DNA of 64,000 nucleotides from Sweltsa coloradensis (Eukaryota > Arthropoda > Insecta > Plecoptera > Chloroperlidae). The notes under the pieces were generated by a model. That model made no database searches. It was not told where the DNA came from and was given only the letters and a program-made list of their open reading frames with translations. Made by a program: the position numbers and the translations under genes. Below are positions 52,808-64,000 of the stretch, piece after piece (the stretch's first letter is position 1; every line of letters starts with the position of its first letter). Location of the stretch: assembly GCA_024449915.1 (NCBI GenBank), contig JAMZAV010004541.1, positions 17,315 through 81,314 on the forward strand. Direction: 5' to 3'.

Positions 52808-53505
52808 ACACAGAGACAAACTTTGACAACAGCAACACTATACCGGTGGTGGAACCTGACAGAAGCAAAAAAACATAGAGACAACGTTAGGGGTGGTTGC
52901 TAAACACCACAAAAATTTGGTGGTGGAAACTTGTGATAAGCTGGAATACAGAGACAAACGTTAGTGGTGAAAGGACCAACACTATGCCCGGTGGTGGAAC
53001 CTGAGAGAAGCTTAAACACAGAGACAAACGTTGACAACAGCAACACTATACCCGGTGGTGGAACCTGACAGAAGCTAAAACATAGAGACAAACGTTAGTG
53101 GTGGTTGCTCACCACCACTTTAATTTGGTGGTGGAACTTGTAATAAGCTGGAATACATGCAGAGACAAACGTTAGTGGTGAAAGGACCAACACTATGCCC
53201 GGTGGTGGAACCTGACAGAAGCAAAAACATAGAGACAAACGTTAGTGGGGGTAGCTCAACACCATAAAAATTTTTGGGTGGCGGAAACTTGTGACGAGCT
53301 GGAATACATGCAGAGACAGGTGAAAGGGCAACACTATGCCCGGTGGTGGAAACCTGTTAGAAGCTAAAACATGAGGCAAACGTTAGTGGTGTAGCTCAAC
53401 ACCACAATGACTTGGTGGTGGAACGTGTGATAAGCTGGAATACAGAGACAATCGTTAGTGGTGAAAGGAGAAACCCCTATGCCCGGTGGTGGAACCTTTG
53501 GAGTA
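52808..53505. repeat. Higher-order satellite, ten submonomers of 59-81 bp
   Basis: The anchor GAGACAAACGTT (variants) lies at about 52818, 52880, 52952, 53022, 53086, 53161, 53231, 53312, 53371 and 53445. Three submonomer types (A 'gacaacagcaac', B 'ggtagctcaacaccac', C 'ggtgaaagg-ccaac') appear in the order ABC ABC BC BC. Each carries GGTGGTGGAA; type B also has the inverse CACCAC, allowing a hairpin. Confidence 0.85.
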
Positions 53506-53863
53506 GTTAGAACCCACGTGTATCGTATTGTGAGTGTAGTGGATCGTGTTTTATAAACGAAGAGTCAACTGAAAGTAATGAAAGGCTTGCTTGCTTCTCG
53601 TGCTGTTGTGGGGGTCGGAATGAACAATGAATCTTGCAACAAAAACTTAGATGCCACCTCAAGTTTTTCTCGGGTACGGTCAGTGTCCTTGACAAAGTAC
53701 CCCCGCCCCAACCTCCCACCAGGGGTTGGGTTCACACCGTGAAGACGGGGCTCTTTTACAATGCCATTGTGAAGCGGAAACATCCGTTACACTTGTCCTG
53801 CATGACTACAGAGTAACAGCCAATCTTATTTTTGAATTAGAGTTCTGTTCCAAATATGTGCCC

Positions 53864-53942
53864 CCGACCGGGGATCGTACCCGGGTCCTCCGCCTTCCCC
53901 TAGCAATGCTCTATACCGGTCTACCAAGTAAGCTATCGAGGC
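53864..53942 (-). repeat. tRNA-like SINE head
   Basis: On the minus strand, TAGCTTACTTGGTAGACCGG fits a box A and GGGTACGATCCC a box B, about 40 bases apart. The 3' part is CCGGTCGGGGGCAC. Acceptor-stem pairing is not evident. Confidence 0.5.
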
Positions 53943-53949
53943 CACTATT

Positions 53950-56900
53950 ACATTTCTATCCTTGTTTTTACATCAGGAATTATTCAGGAAACTGTTTAGG
54001 ACTGTTACGTTTGTTGTGTATTTAAACTTACTGTTGGGAGTTGTAATTGTGTTTATCATGACAAATATATAAGTATGAAATGCAAGTAGGCCTACGCTGT
54101 AGAAGGTCACGGGTTTTTCATATCGTCAAAACAAAAACAGTACCCTAATCTCACTTTAAAATAATCACATTTTGATTAATGCTTTGTTAAAATAAATGCA
54201 TTCACCTGAAAAGGGGGAAATTTTAAATTGGAGAAAATTTAAAGGTAAAGAGTATCCAATGGATAGGCTGGAGGCCCTATTCACTAAAATTAAACCCTTG
54301 CAATTTCCTTATGCAAATAATATCGCGAAAATTATTTAACAAATAATAACACCAACTCACTAAAATAAGCTGTACATGGACCGCTTGTTTTATAAACTAA
54401 GACCTAGGAATGTCTTCTCGTTTCATTAGTAACAATTACGTATACGGTTGGTTTTTTAGCCCCATTTTTATTTTAGGATCGATACCCTTCAGTCCGAGCA
54501 CAACTTGAAAGTTGTAACAAAGACGGGTGAAATTTTTTCCTTCCCCCTACAGTGTTGACTGTCTTTATTTGAGGGTCCCATAAAGTTTTTTTGAAGGAGC
54601 CCGGCCATTATAGGGAGTTTGCAACGTCGTAGTTGTGGGAACTCTTCAAATACCCATTCACGTAATAAAAAGGAAATGTACAAAATTATTATAATGTATT
54701 ACTAAAAAAATTGGGAGGTTGTTTTAGGTCCTATGCAAATACGTCTGACAGCAGTTGACAAGTATTGCGCTCTCAACAACATGACAATTTTATAAACAGG
54801 TGTGAACGTCAAATTGTTGAAAAGAAATAGAGAGCATTTTCATGACCCGGATAGCATGCCCCATGTTTTTTAATATTTTTGTGTTCTAATATTTAAAAAA
54901 ATAATAATAAAAATAATAAATATAATAAAAAATAATAATGATAAATACTTATACTAAAAATACTTATGTAATTCTCCTCAATGTATTTAGTAAAATGCCA
55001 ATTTTACAAGGAAATACGATAATCGACGCTAAAAGATAACCGCGCTGCTAAAGAGTTACGTCTATCAGAAAAGACTTAACTCAGTAAAACATACAATGAA
55101 CTACACAAAATGGCGTGAAATAAATTTTAAAAACGGGGTAATTCTTTAAGAAATAGAAAGTTCTATGAGTATGATGGCTATTAAAGTGATAAATTATCAT
55201 ATTATAATTTTTGCAATTAATATGCAGTTCATATAAATACACGTCAGTTTTCCTGCCCGTGACAAATATCTACACCCATCCCAAAATCACGTGTAGCCGA
55301 TAGATATTAAAAGTAAAACATTGTAGTCACAAGTATAATGTATTGAATACTTATCACAGAGCGTTGGAGATGGTATTTAACATTTAAATGAATGGCAACA
55401 TAGTCATATACTAAGTTAATTAGGGCCTTCATTATAAATATAAAGCCCAGCTTGTTGTGTATTTAAAATGTAAAATAGGTAAAATGAATAATACAATGAG
55501 AGAGAATAGCAAATATTATGTGAATGCGTCCAGCAACGTATAAAAAAACCCGTCCATCTATACCACTTAGTATAGGATTCTCTATAGCCCATTCCACTTC
55601 ACCCAAGTATTGCATTCTAGAGTAATAACTACTACAGCTAGAGCTTTTTATAAGAATGCTTTACAGGCTTGGGGTACTCATATAATCTACTCAAAAAAAA
55701 ATTTTGTTTGTAATTTTAAGATAGAGCTGGAATTTAAATTACATATAAAATAATCGCCTTCTCTCAGATTATTCTTATAGACGGACAAAAAAAGTTTTCC
55801 GACACACTATTATTCGAGAGGAAAATTGATCCTGCAATACAGTACGCTCGTCCGTACGCATAATATTATCTGTTTTAGAGCCAAGCAGCAAACATGAATG
55901 CTATTTTTCTAAGTTGTGCTGTGATCGTGCATTAGTGTTCGTGAAGTATGATTCCCCAGATCAAATAATAACTTGACACTCATTATTAGCTCGACATGTT
56001 TTCATTTTCTTCGATATTCCACATTATTATGTTTTTTAACTTTGACGGCTCAAATGTCCTTAAGTAGGTTTCCAATAAAAACTTACTTTAAAATTGTATA
56101 AATGCATAGCCTATACCCATATGTAATGATTATTTAGCCATGAAATGTTTGTGAGTGTTAGTTTCGCACCTAAGTCTTTTCATACAACACTGCGTGTGTT
56201 TTTTCATTATGTAGGCTACGCGTGAAGAATAATCGATTTAATTCATAAATTTAGTCATCGTTCCATTGGTTCACGATTGTCAAATTGGAATTTGATACCC
56301 AACTAAATATTGCTAGTCCGGGCTATGTTTTTTTAAAAGATATTTGTATTTGTTTATTTTTCCGTGTCAATTTAACGTATATTCTATTAATTTATGAAAA
56401 ATGTTTTTGTAGAGGGTTATAAAAATTATTAATATGTACATATAAAAATTTTAACGAATAATACACTTTAAAACCCCTCGCTGGATCGAACTATTGTAAT
56501 TTTACTAACAAGTACGCGGACTTAATCATTGCTGGGCAAATGGGCCCTACATAATTTTAAGTTCACACTGATGAAAACACCTCACTTTAAATTATCACTT
56601 CTTCGATTTTTCCACTTTTCTTCCTTCATTTTCATCAGAATGTATCTAATAATACCTATTGTTATTGGTGAATTGGTAATCAGTGTCTTATAAGTGTTAT
56701 CTCTGCTGCATTTTCTTTGTGCTAGGGGCCTATATAGGTAATAGTCGGTTATTCATATTTCAATTATTAAAAATTTTTCCGACATTTCTATTGGATTTCA
56801 AATATCAACAACTCAAAATTATATCAAATACACACTGAAAGGATAACAAAAACACCCAAGGTTAAAACAAAAATCAAGCTAGGCCAAAGAAGTTGACATC

Positions 56901-56950
56901 TGGTATCTTTTAAACACGGAGTTCGTCAGTTCATTTGATTAGAGAACCTG
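53950..56950. other. No gene recognised
   Basis: Very AT-rich, with an ATAATAAT-rich tract at 54896-54945. A few short frames lack motifs or splice signals. Confidence 0.5.
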
Positions 56951-56960
56951 TATCTTATTA

Positions 56961-57606
56961 AAGGGGCTAAAAACCCCCAAAATTATTTTTTACCACGTGA
57001 TCTATAGCACAATACTACACTTAGATATCCGTTTAAAAATGATACCTTTAAACTGTGGGTTTAACACCCAATTTTTTTAATTTTTTTTGATCCAGATATT
57101 GGTAAAAATTGGGGGTTTTGGAAAATTTTTCCCAATCGGCTTTAACCTGCTTCTTTTTGGTCCACATAGATACTAGAGCATAGTACCAATAAAATGCCCC
57201 TTTATAACATCGTGTCTTGAAACTGTGCCCAAATATCCTCAAACACGCAAAATATGCATTTGAAAATCACACCCCTCTTGGTAATAAGCATATTTTGACC
57301 GAACGACTTGCCCAAATTACAAAACAAATATAGAGAAATTTTCAGAAAAGGCTGTAAGTACGTCAATAATGGCCAATATTTTTTTGGATCAAAATCCTCC
57401 AAGGTCACGGGGCATAAAAAATCGTCCCCATGTTATTTCTTATGGGAGATTTTCCGATGGGACCTAGCTCGAAAAATGTCATATTTGACAATTTTTTTGG
57501 GGGTCATGGGGGCCCCAATAATTTTTCTGTTATTGCTAATTCATTACTAGTTAGCCTGAAAGAAATATATTTTGAGTTTAGCGGTTAAATACCCCCTTTT
57601 AAACCT
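56961..57606. mobile_element. Possible MITE with imperfect inverted ends
   Basis: AAAGGGGCTAAAAACCCCC at the left and GGTTAAATACCCCCTTTT at the right are partly inverse. The interior is C/T- and G/A-skewed repeat-like DNA. Tentative. Confidence 0.3.
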
Positions 57607-57839
57607 TTTATCATTTAGAAATAAATTAAGTCGATAATGAGACTGCTTGCCCAGAACACAGAGGCCTATCTTTGCCTGGCCTTGTGGCAGGTATATGGTT
57701 TCAAGAGTATTATTTTGAATAGTTTTTATGTGTTATGGGTTTTTTGTTATGGGAACGGGCAGATAAAATAAAAAATCTCTAACGTTGAATATCGAAAAAG
57801 TCTAATTTAATTATTCAACACAATATCTAGGTGCCCGAC

Positions 57840-57910
57840 AGGGCGCCGCAGCCAGTAGCGGAGCGCTAACAACTCAAGCCGAATTGGGTCGATTCGAGGT
57901 TTAACCCATA
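57840..57910 (+). repeat. tRNA-like remnant
   Basis: 'AGTAGCGGAGCGCTAACAACTC' followed by 'GGGTCGATTCGAGGTT' is reminiscent of box A and box B. Weak. Confidence 0.25.
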
Positions 57911-58959
57911 ATCAATCTCAAAAAGAGAAAAAAAATATTGTTGCCTACGACAGATTTTGCATTCGTGTATAAAGGGTAATTAAAAATTGTCGTAGGACCC
58001 AAAAAACAGAGAAAAAAATGTTTCCGCTTGATAAATGAGACTGGTCCAAAAGATCAGTAATGTGCTGCTTGTTTGTAGAGCCCCTTCGTGAGATCAATGT
58101 TGTATAGGTACTCAACGGTTATGTTGTATCGTGGAAGTCACACGCCTGACAACCTCCCCCCGCAATGCCCTGGCTGAACCAAGGGTTGCCTAGACGCTAG
58201 GAGTAACCTCCACCCCCAATGCATTGCTGAACCAAGGGTTGCCTAGACGCAAGGAGATATGTTATTTTGCAGCAATGCATTACCCCCACCAAGATGATAC
58301 AGTAATTCTTGCGACTGCTACGTAACTCACACCAATCACCCAAGTAAATAAAATTCAACTAGATTATTAATACATTAATATCTTATTAGGCACCATGTTT
58401 CCAAGGGGGATCACAGATGAATATTGTGGGTCTAAGAAAAGCTTATACCTTGGAAAGAAAAACAAATTCACACGCAAAACACAATTACCCCCTAACCTGT
58501 TTTTAATAATGAAATAACCAGAATCACGTACACCACTACACCTGTAATTACCAAATATTGTATTTAAAATATTAATAACGGTGATGGAGCACTTCAACTC
58601 TACTAGTCACTCACCGAAATCGTTTTACATGCTTCACCGTGTACTAAGACTGTTTCCCAGTATCCTTGATCAGGAAGTGACGATACGAATAGACTCTAGT
58701 CTAATCCGTTGAAGCTGACGCCTTTAAGTTTGTGTTTAGCTACAAGCAAATTATATAAAATGTCCCCCTTTGTAAATCTGTAAATGACCAATTTCCGTAT
58801 AACCTTAATACACCAGATAGATGAATCATCAATATCAAACTGTAGTGTATAATAATTTTAAAATACGAAAATATACAACAACAAACAAAAATCATGATAA
58901 TTAATTATCAATGAAATTTAAGGTGGTTTTAGTTCAGGCTGATTTATATAGCATTGGAA

Positions 58960-59480
58960 ATAATTTACAGCTTGGCAGCTAAATCATTGCGTATAACGGC
59001 TAAAGTTCTAAAGATGTGCTCTTGCTCTTGTATATATTATATCTGCTTGCCCTGTTATAGCAATATTCGTAAACACGGCGTAGGACATATTTTCATCGCA
59101 TTCACATCTAAATTGCTACGAATATGCTCTTGTATATCTGCGTTAAAATTCTCAATTTACTGCTATTAAGCAGATTTTAAACATGGCGTAGGAATATTCA
59201 ACGCATCCACAGCTGAAATTTCTACGGATATGCTCGGATATCGCGTTGAAATATCCTTTAATATTACTGCTTCTTAAACAGTATTCGTAGAATGGCGCAG
59301 GAAATATTCAACGCATTCTAGCTAAATTGCTACGGATACGCTCTTGTATATCTGCGTTGAAAAATCCTTTAAATTTTTCTTGCTCTCCCTTTGCAGTATT
59401 CGTAGACATGGCGCAGGAAAAATTCAACGCATTCGTAGCTAAATTGCTACGGATTGCTGCCGTAAATTTACTTCAGTTGT
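58960..59480. repeat. Tandem satellite, about five units of 106-118 bp
   Basis: GCTACGGATA-type anchors lie at about 59113, 59219, 59325 and 59443, with a degenerate first unit near 59000. Units carry two inverted pairs: CGTAGC-taaatt-GCTACG, and TTCAACGCA against TGCGTTGAA. Frames in this region (58954-59527) are repeat by-products. Confidence 0.8.
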
Positions 59481-59824
59481 TGAGTAATTATCATTTGAAC
59501 TGCAATATTTACAAACATAATGTGTGAATTTTACTACGCATTCACTCATAAATGCTAAGGATTCATTTACTTTTTTAGTTAAACCATGAGCAAATATTTT
59601 AAGAACATCGGAGAAGCAAATATGCTACAAATGCTCTCGTGTTTGCTCTGTTGCGACAGCATTGTGCAGATTGCGCCTACTAACGATGTATTAAACTGTT
59701 ACTGCAGCATATTAGCTATTTGCGATTTTTTAAAATGTACACGCATTCGGAAGAGAGAATATGGTACACAAATTTTGAATTACCAGTAGGCCTACATGAG
59801 AGATGAGCAGTTTAATTACCTATC

Positions 59825-60170
59825 GTGATTGATTGGATATTGCTAAACGTCTCATATTTATGCACTTTGGCTAATCGAGACGATGAGTGGTGAAAGATGA
59901 GTATGAAGTATGAACAGAAGGGAGGAGGGGAAACCCGCGTACGCACGTATCTACTCCTTTCGGGAAAAGACCAAGGGACCCAACTTAACGTCCATCCCAA
60001 AGGACGGTGTAACTTTGACAGCATATAGGTTCCTCCACTAACCCCGACTGCCGAAAGAAGCAGGGAACAAGCCCTTACCGCTTTCGGACCCCCCCCATCT
60101 GCTTTAACCAGCGTATCTGAGTTTAGGGCAGAGGCGGTCACCCACCCTACCTTTACCAGCGCCGGTTAAC
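59825..60170 (-). repeat. Dispersed retroposon-like repeat
   Basis: The left border shares 'acgtctcatatttatgca-ttggctaatcgagacga' with 21745-21785. The minus strand reads through a GC-rich body to this tail, the layout of a SINE or LINE 3' end. Confidence 0.45.
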
Positions 60171-60474
60171 AAGCTGGCAAACGCTGGCATTTGCCTATCA
60201 TTCCTACCTACATCAACTAGATTGTCATTATTTCGGAATAATTTTTTACATTTAATTAACATACCATTGATATTATTAATTGCATTGTTTAAATCAAGCA
60301 AAAATGATATGAAAGATGTGTAGGCCTACACTGGTCTTTGGGAGTAGGCCCTAGATTTTCTCAGTTATTACTGAGTGATAAGCCTCACAACATAGAATGT
60401 TTGGGATTTTTACAATTTTACACAATCCAAAATCACCAATCTCAATTTTATATTTTATTCTTTTTATGTTGTGT

Positions 60475-60500
60475 TTTGTTGTTGTTGTTGTTGTTGTTTG
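60475..60500 (+). repeat. (TTG)n microsatellite
   Basis: Eight to nine TTG/GTT units. A CAAA/TTTG-type run follows at 60715-60755. Confidence 0.8.
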
Positions 60501-60569
60501 TTTCTTGCAGGTGGAATCGTGTCCAACTTGATTGATCGGAGTTCCCTTCTTATAAATGCCGGTCTTTAT

Positions 60570-60690
60570 ATTATAGTTGATCATTGTTTGCTCGTCGATG
60601 GTGTTGGCGCCAACAGGGTTGGCTTGGTCTGCTAATTTAATGACTCCCATTGAAAATAAGTTGCTTATTGAGTGAGTAGACTCTAAATAC
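60570..60690 (+). mobile_element. SINE family S1, 3' fragment
   Basis: It matches 6545-6640 (ggttggcttggtc ... gactctaaatac) with moderate divergence. Confidence 0.55.
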
Positions 60691-60894
60691 GATTTTTTTC
60701 AATCTTTTTTTATTGTTTGTTTGTTTGTTTGTTCGTTCGTTTGTTTGTTTGTTTGAAACCAAAAAAGTGTCAACAAGAGAATACTTAATTTATTATTCCA
60801 AGACATCTGCAAAGTGTTGAAGGGCTGTTATTGTGTTATTGTTGTTATGTAGGAGGATTGAATCCTTTACTAATTGAAGTACATTGGGAGAAAC

Positions 60895-60980
60895 TTTCAG
60901 TCAGGATTGCCGGTAGCGAGATTCGTACTCGGGACCTCCCGAATCAGTCTCATAAGCTATAAGCATAAGCCACAACTTTC
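60895..60980 (-). repeat. tRNA-like SINE head
   Basis: On the minus strand 'GGCTTATGCTTATAGCTTATGAGAC' and the box B-like 'GAGTACGAATCTCG' are spaced as in a tRNA. Confidence 0.4.
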
Positions 60981-61354
60981 TGTGTTGGCAAAAAAAAACT
61001 AAAATTTACGTTTCAAATACATCTGCAATGTGGCATATTGTCAATGAAATGTTTACTGTCTGGCAAGCAGGAAATGCTAAATAACTCTTGTCTTGTGGTC
61101 TGTGGGAGAAGACGACGACGTTTAGCGGAAGTCTTCTGCAAATCTCTCCCACTCCTGATTCTGAAACGTCGGAAACTCGCAGTCATTCGTCTTTACTCCA
61201 CGGCAAGTGTTTCATTAAACCAATGAACCGTAATGAGCAACACTGTGGCCCACCGGGTGCAGCCGAGACTCAATTAAGACCAATCAGGTCCGTTCTAGGA
61301 GTAGGACGAGTCGTTATAATTGATTGTGACTTGCAAGACGTACGTGAGTGGCGC

Positions 61355-61400
61355 CCAGCGAGAAGAGCAGGACCGACCGGGGCTCGAACCCCAACCGTTA
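61355..61400 (-). repeat. tRNA box B-like relic
   Basis: On the minus strand GGTTGGGGTTCGAGCCCCGG is an excellent box B and T-loop stem. No box A is clear upstream. The surrounding GC-rich stretch (61090-61400) may be a SINE body. Confidence 0.35.
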
Positions 61401-61449
61401 TATCAATATATTTAATGTGTAGACTCTTTGATTTTAAATACTAGCTCAT

Positions 61450-63120
61450 TTGCATTTCATATTTGGGTGCAATTATGTAAAGGTTAATATTTTTATGGGG
61501 ATATCAATATTTTAATTTGCAACTGAAGTTGAACTTGAATGTCTACTTCAACGCCAACTTGAACGTTGAAGTTGACGGTTAACGCATTTCTGCAATCGTG
61601 AACCTACCTATCTATGCACCTTAAACTTTACGTTCAAGATGACTTAAATCATAAATTAGACTTAATGGTACTATAATATTATTTAATAACTCATCAATGT
61701 TTAAGTATACACGGCGTAATAAACTTACATGATATCACGACAATGTTTATGAGCATAGAGATAAAGATAGTGAAGCCTCGACGTTCTCCCATTTATTATG
61801 AAACGCATACAAAGATGAGGGAAGAAAAGTCAAAGATATTCCCAAAATAGCCTGAGACTTACTACGATTACAATGATAGAAGGTAGATGTATACCAGATG
61901 AATACTATAAGTCACCGATTTTTTTTAAAAATTATGAACGATATTTCAAAGGTTGACAACCATGACAACCTGTCTAGGTAAAGTGGTTTGATGATTGTTG
62001 GAAGGGAACATACAAAATGATACCATGTAAACTACATATTATTTGCAAGGAAAATAACAATAACAATACATACATTAATAAACTGCCGAGCTCGCCTTTT
62101 GACTGTCTAAAGTCTTGATATCAAAATATCAGACTGATAACTATAGAAGCGTGGCATCGAACCGGCGACAACTAGGAATGAAAGTTTGTAAGCTACCTCT
62201 GTCGATTCTGTCAAAGTTCCTATAACGATTCGTTTTAATCTATTTTGATGGAGTGATCTCCAATATATGCATCACTTTTCTGTCCGTCCGTCCGTCCGTC
62301 CGTCTGTGCGTGTGTCACGTCTCACAACAAAAACCGAACACGGCGTTCGAATTACATGACTTTTTGTTGGCATTACCCCCTTTAGCACTGATGATTCAGA
62401 ATCCTCTCCAGAAACTTTTGAATTTTTTAGAACAGCTCTTAAAACAATTATTCGGGAAAAGTATGTATCCTGGTACAATGGCACAATGGGGGGAGGGGGT
62501 CGTACAGCCCCAGAACTGTTTTTATTTTAAAATTCCACCATTTGGAACCATTTGAGTAAGAGTTGTTTTTAGCTATAATAACTGTTAAAAATTGTGAAAA
62601 TCCCCATTATAATTTACAAAATCGTGTAACTTTTAAGTGACACATCGAAAAGTAAGTGGGTGGACGCGTCCGCCCACGTCCACCCCTAAATTAATCACTG
62701 ACGATCTGTTTATTAAGTTACTTTGGCCTCTCTTTTGGATACTAACATTTACTTGTGCTTGGTGTGATTTTTATTTTATTTTTAGAGAGAATGGGGAGCT
62801 AGAATGATTCAACGAAACCCAGTCACGCGCCTACCGTGGCGATGTACTCTGTAGATAGTCGTTATAGCCACGTAAAGTAACATATGTTATTGATTAATAA
62901 TTAACACACCGGCTATTTCCATAATAACGGTTGCATGTTCTTTATAGAGAACAACACGGAGTGATTCAACTACATTTGTATGTGAAGAGAGGTAGACTAG
63001 ACATTTTAGAATTGCAGTTTAGCATTTTATTTGATAGTTTACATTGCAATAATTTATTACGATAGTTTCCATTAAATAATAATAATAGTTATGTTTGAAC
63101 AAATAAAATAAATTCGTAAC
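61450..63120. other. No gene recognised
   Basis: AT-rich, with a (CCGT)n run at 62281-62302. No exon or transposon boundary seen. Confidence 0.45.
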
Positions 63121-63683
63121 AATTTAGGCAGGGGCGTAGGAACGGGGGGGGATGGGGGGGAAACTCCCCCCCCACTTGTTGGCTTGACCCCCCAGTGGGC
63201 GGGTCAAGCCAGGTATGGGTGACATTTGCTAACTTATAGCTTGTTGGGTGATTTTTTGGATTTTTACTACAGTCTGGCTTGCAAACAAAAAGGAAAATTT
63301 TTGATAACATTTTTTAGAAAGATTTAGTAAGAGACGTGATTTGCGAGACTAGATTATATAGCCATCTGATTTTAGACTAATATTCATTATATTTTGTGTG
63401 CAGTGTTTTCACTCCCAAGCAGACTGTCGACCGATTTCAGTCAGGTAATCAATCGTCAATGCAATATTAGCTTCAAAATGTAAGCCTTGTTCATAGTTAA
63501 AATTCGCCTGAAAACGTGTTTTGGCCATCAAGAGCACCTTTTAAAAAAAATCTCTCCTTCGGCGAAATAGCCTCCGCCGGCTGGGGGCTTCGCCCCAGAC
63601 CCCAGATTGCCCACCTAACCTCATAGGCAACTTTAGTATGACCCCCCCACTAAAAAATTAGTCCCTACGCCACTGAAATTAGG
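63121..63683. mobile_element. hAT MITE, near-perfect 8-bp duplication
   Basis: The element 63129-63675 has ends CAGGGGCGTAGGAAC and GTCCCTACGCCACTG. It is flanked by AATTTAGG (63121-63128) and AAATTAGG (63676-63683), a 7/8 match. G-runs and C-runs lie just inside the ends, like 19657-22219, to which it is related. Confidence 0.75.
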
Positions 63684-63705
63684 TCTTGGTATTCTAATCA
63701 CTAAG

Positions 63706-63898
63706 TCACAAAAACGATTTTAATGGGGTTATTAAAGTGGATCCATGCCAACCCTGTTGGCGGAGATGTCATCATTGACGAAAATGGCCACCCCGAGATC
63801 GGTATAGCGTCCAACAAAGTACTTAGAAACGATTCACTTTGTTACTTTAGGACGGCTTCGACGTCTTCGTTTTTACACAAACCCATACCCAAGTGTTG
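63706..63898 (+). CDS. Candidate internal exon of unknown protein
   Basis: Bounded by a possible acceptor (ttctaatcactaag) and donor (TGTTG|GTAAAT). The frame is open throughout and strongly protein-like in codon use: WIHANPVGGDVIIDENGHPE, then IGIASNKVLRNDSLCYF and RTASTSSF. It would begin with two bases of a split codon. I do not recognise the family. If it were unspliced it would be a 59-codon frame from the ATG at 63723. Confidence 0.4.
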
Positions 63899-64000
63899 GT
63901 AAATAAAAAATTATATTCAATATTATTATAATGAATTAAGTAATACATTTTTATGATAATATTTTGTTGCAGAAAGACGAAATCAATAACTGCAAAAAAA

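Noticed and set aside
57048..57550. Frames on both strands in the C/T-skewed block
   Set aside because: The block looks repeat-like, with imperfect inverted ends. Frames overlap on both strands without splice signals.
59586..59789. 67-codon Cys-rich frame next to the satellite
   Set aside because: It starts in the decaying edge of the satellite and shares its words. No conserved cysteine pattern is recognisable.

Overview
The window is animal nuclear DNA. It is AT-rich, intron-dominated and packed with short non-autonomous transposons. A Ty3/gypsy element, tRNA-derived SINEs, a LINE tail, helentron-like rolling-circle elements, many hAT-type elements with 8-bp target duplications and piggyBac-type TTAA elements all occur. 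With a GPI-anchored-looking MINPP gene of invertebrate type, this suggests a marine invertebrate, perhaps an echinoderm or another non-vertebrate deuterostome. I cannot name a species.

Host genes. The only host gene I recognise with confidence is on the minus strand: six coding exons between 46662 and 26853 of a multiple inositol polyphosphate phosphatase (MINPP, histidine acid phosphatase). All splice sites are GT-AG and all reading phases join. The exons run from the RHGTRYP active-site exon to a hydrophobic, GPI-signal-like C-terminus. The signal-peptide exon was not found. Weaker gene fragments are a two-exon plus-strand 3' end at the left edge (463-1668), a CpG-rich minus-strand promoter and leader exon near 18.5-18.7 kb, a signal-peptide exon at 50.8 kb, and an unidentified exon at 63.7 kb.

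Layout. 1-8.5 kb: gene 3' end, helentron fragment, piggyBac and hAT MITEs, and a SINE whose tRNA head has expanded into a 17-copy minisatellite. 8.5-18.5 kb: hairpin elements, tRNA-like elements, four helentron copies, a 1-kb hAT. 19.6-22.2 kb: a 2.5-kb hAT with nested insertions. 24.9-25.5 kb: LINE tail. 26.8-46.7 kb: the MINPP gene, its introns filled with helentrons, hATs, SINEs, a 2.6-kb long-terminal-inverted-repeat transposon carrying a decayed nuclease-like/CXC gene, and a young antisense gypsy element (38220-43103). 47-64 kb: more helentrons, three satellite arrays, a hAT, and scattered tRNA-like pieces.

Most unusual signal. The palindrome TAGGCCTA occurs roughly 35-40 times, against about one expected. 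Comparing repeat copies shows it arises by insertion of exactly six bases (GGCC plus a duplicated TA) at TA sites. This looks like an excision footprint of a TA-targeting transposon whose ends are GG...CC. A foldback element inside this window (19748-20597) has ends of that kind.
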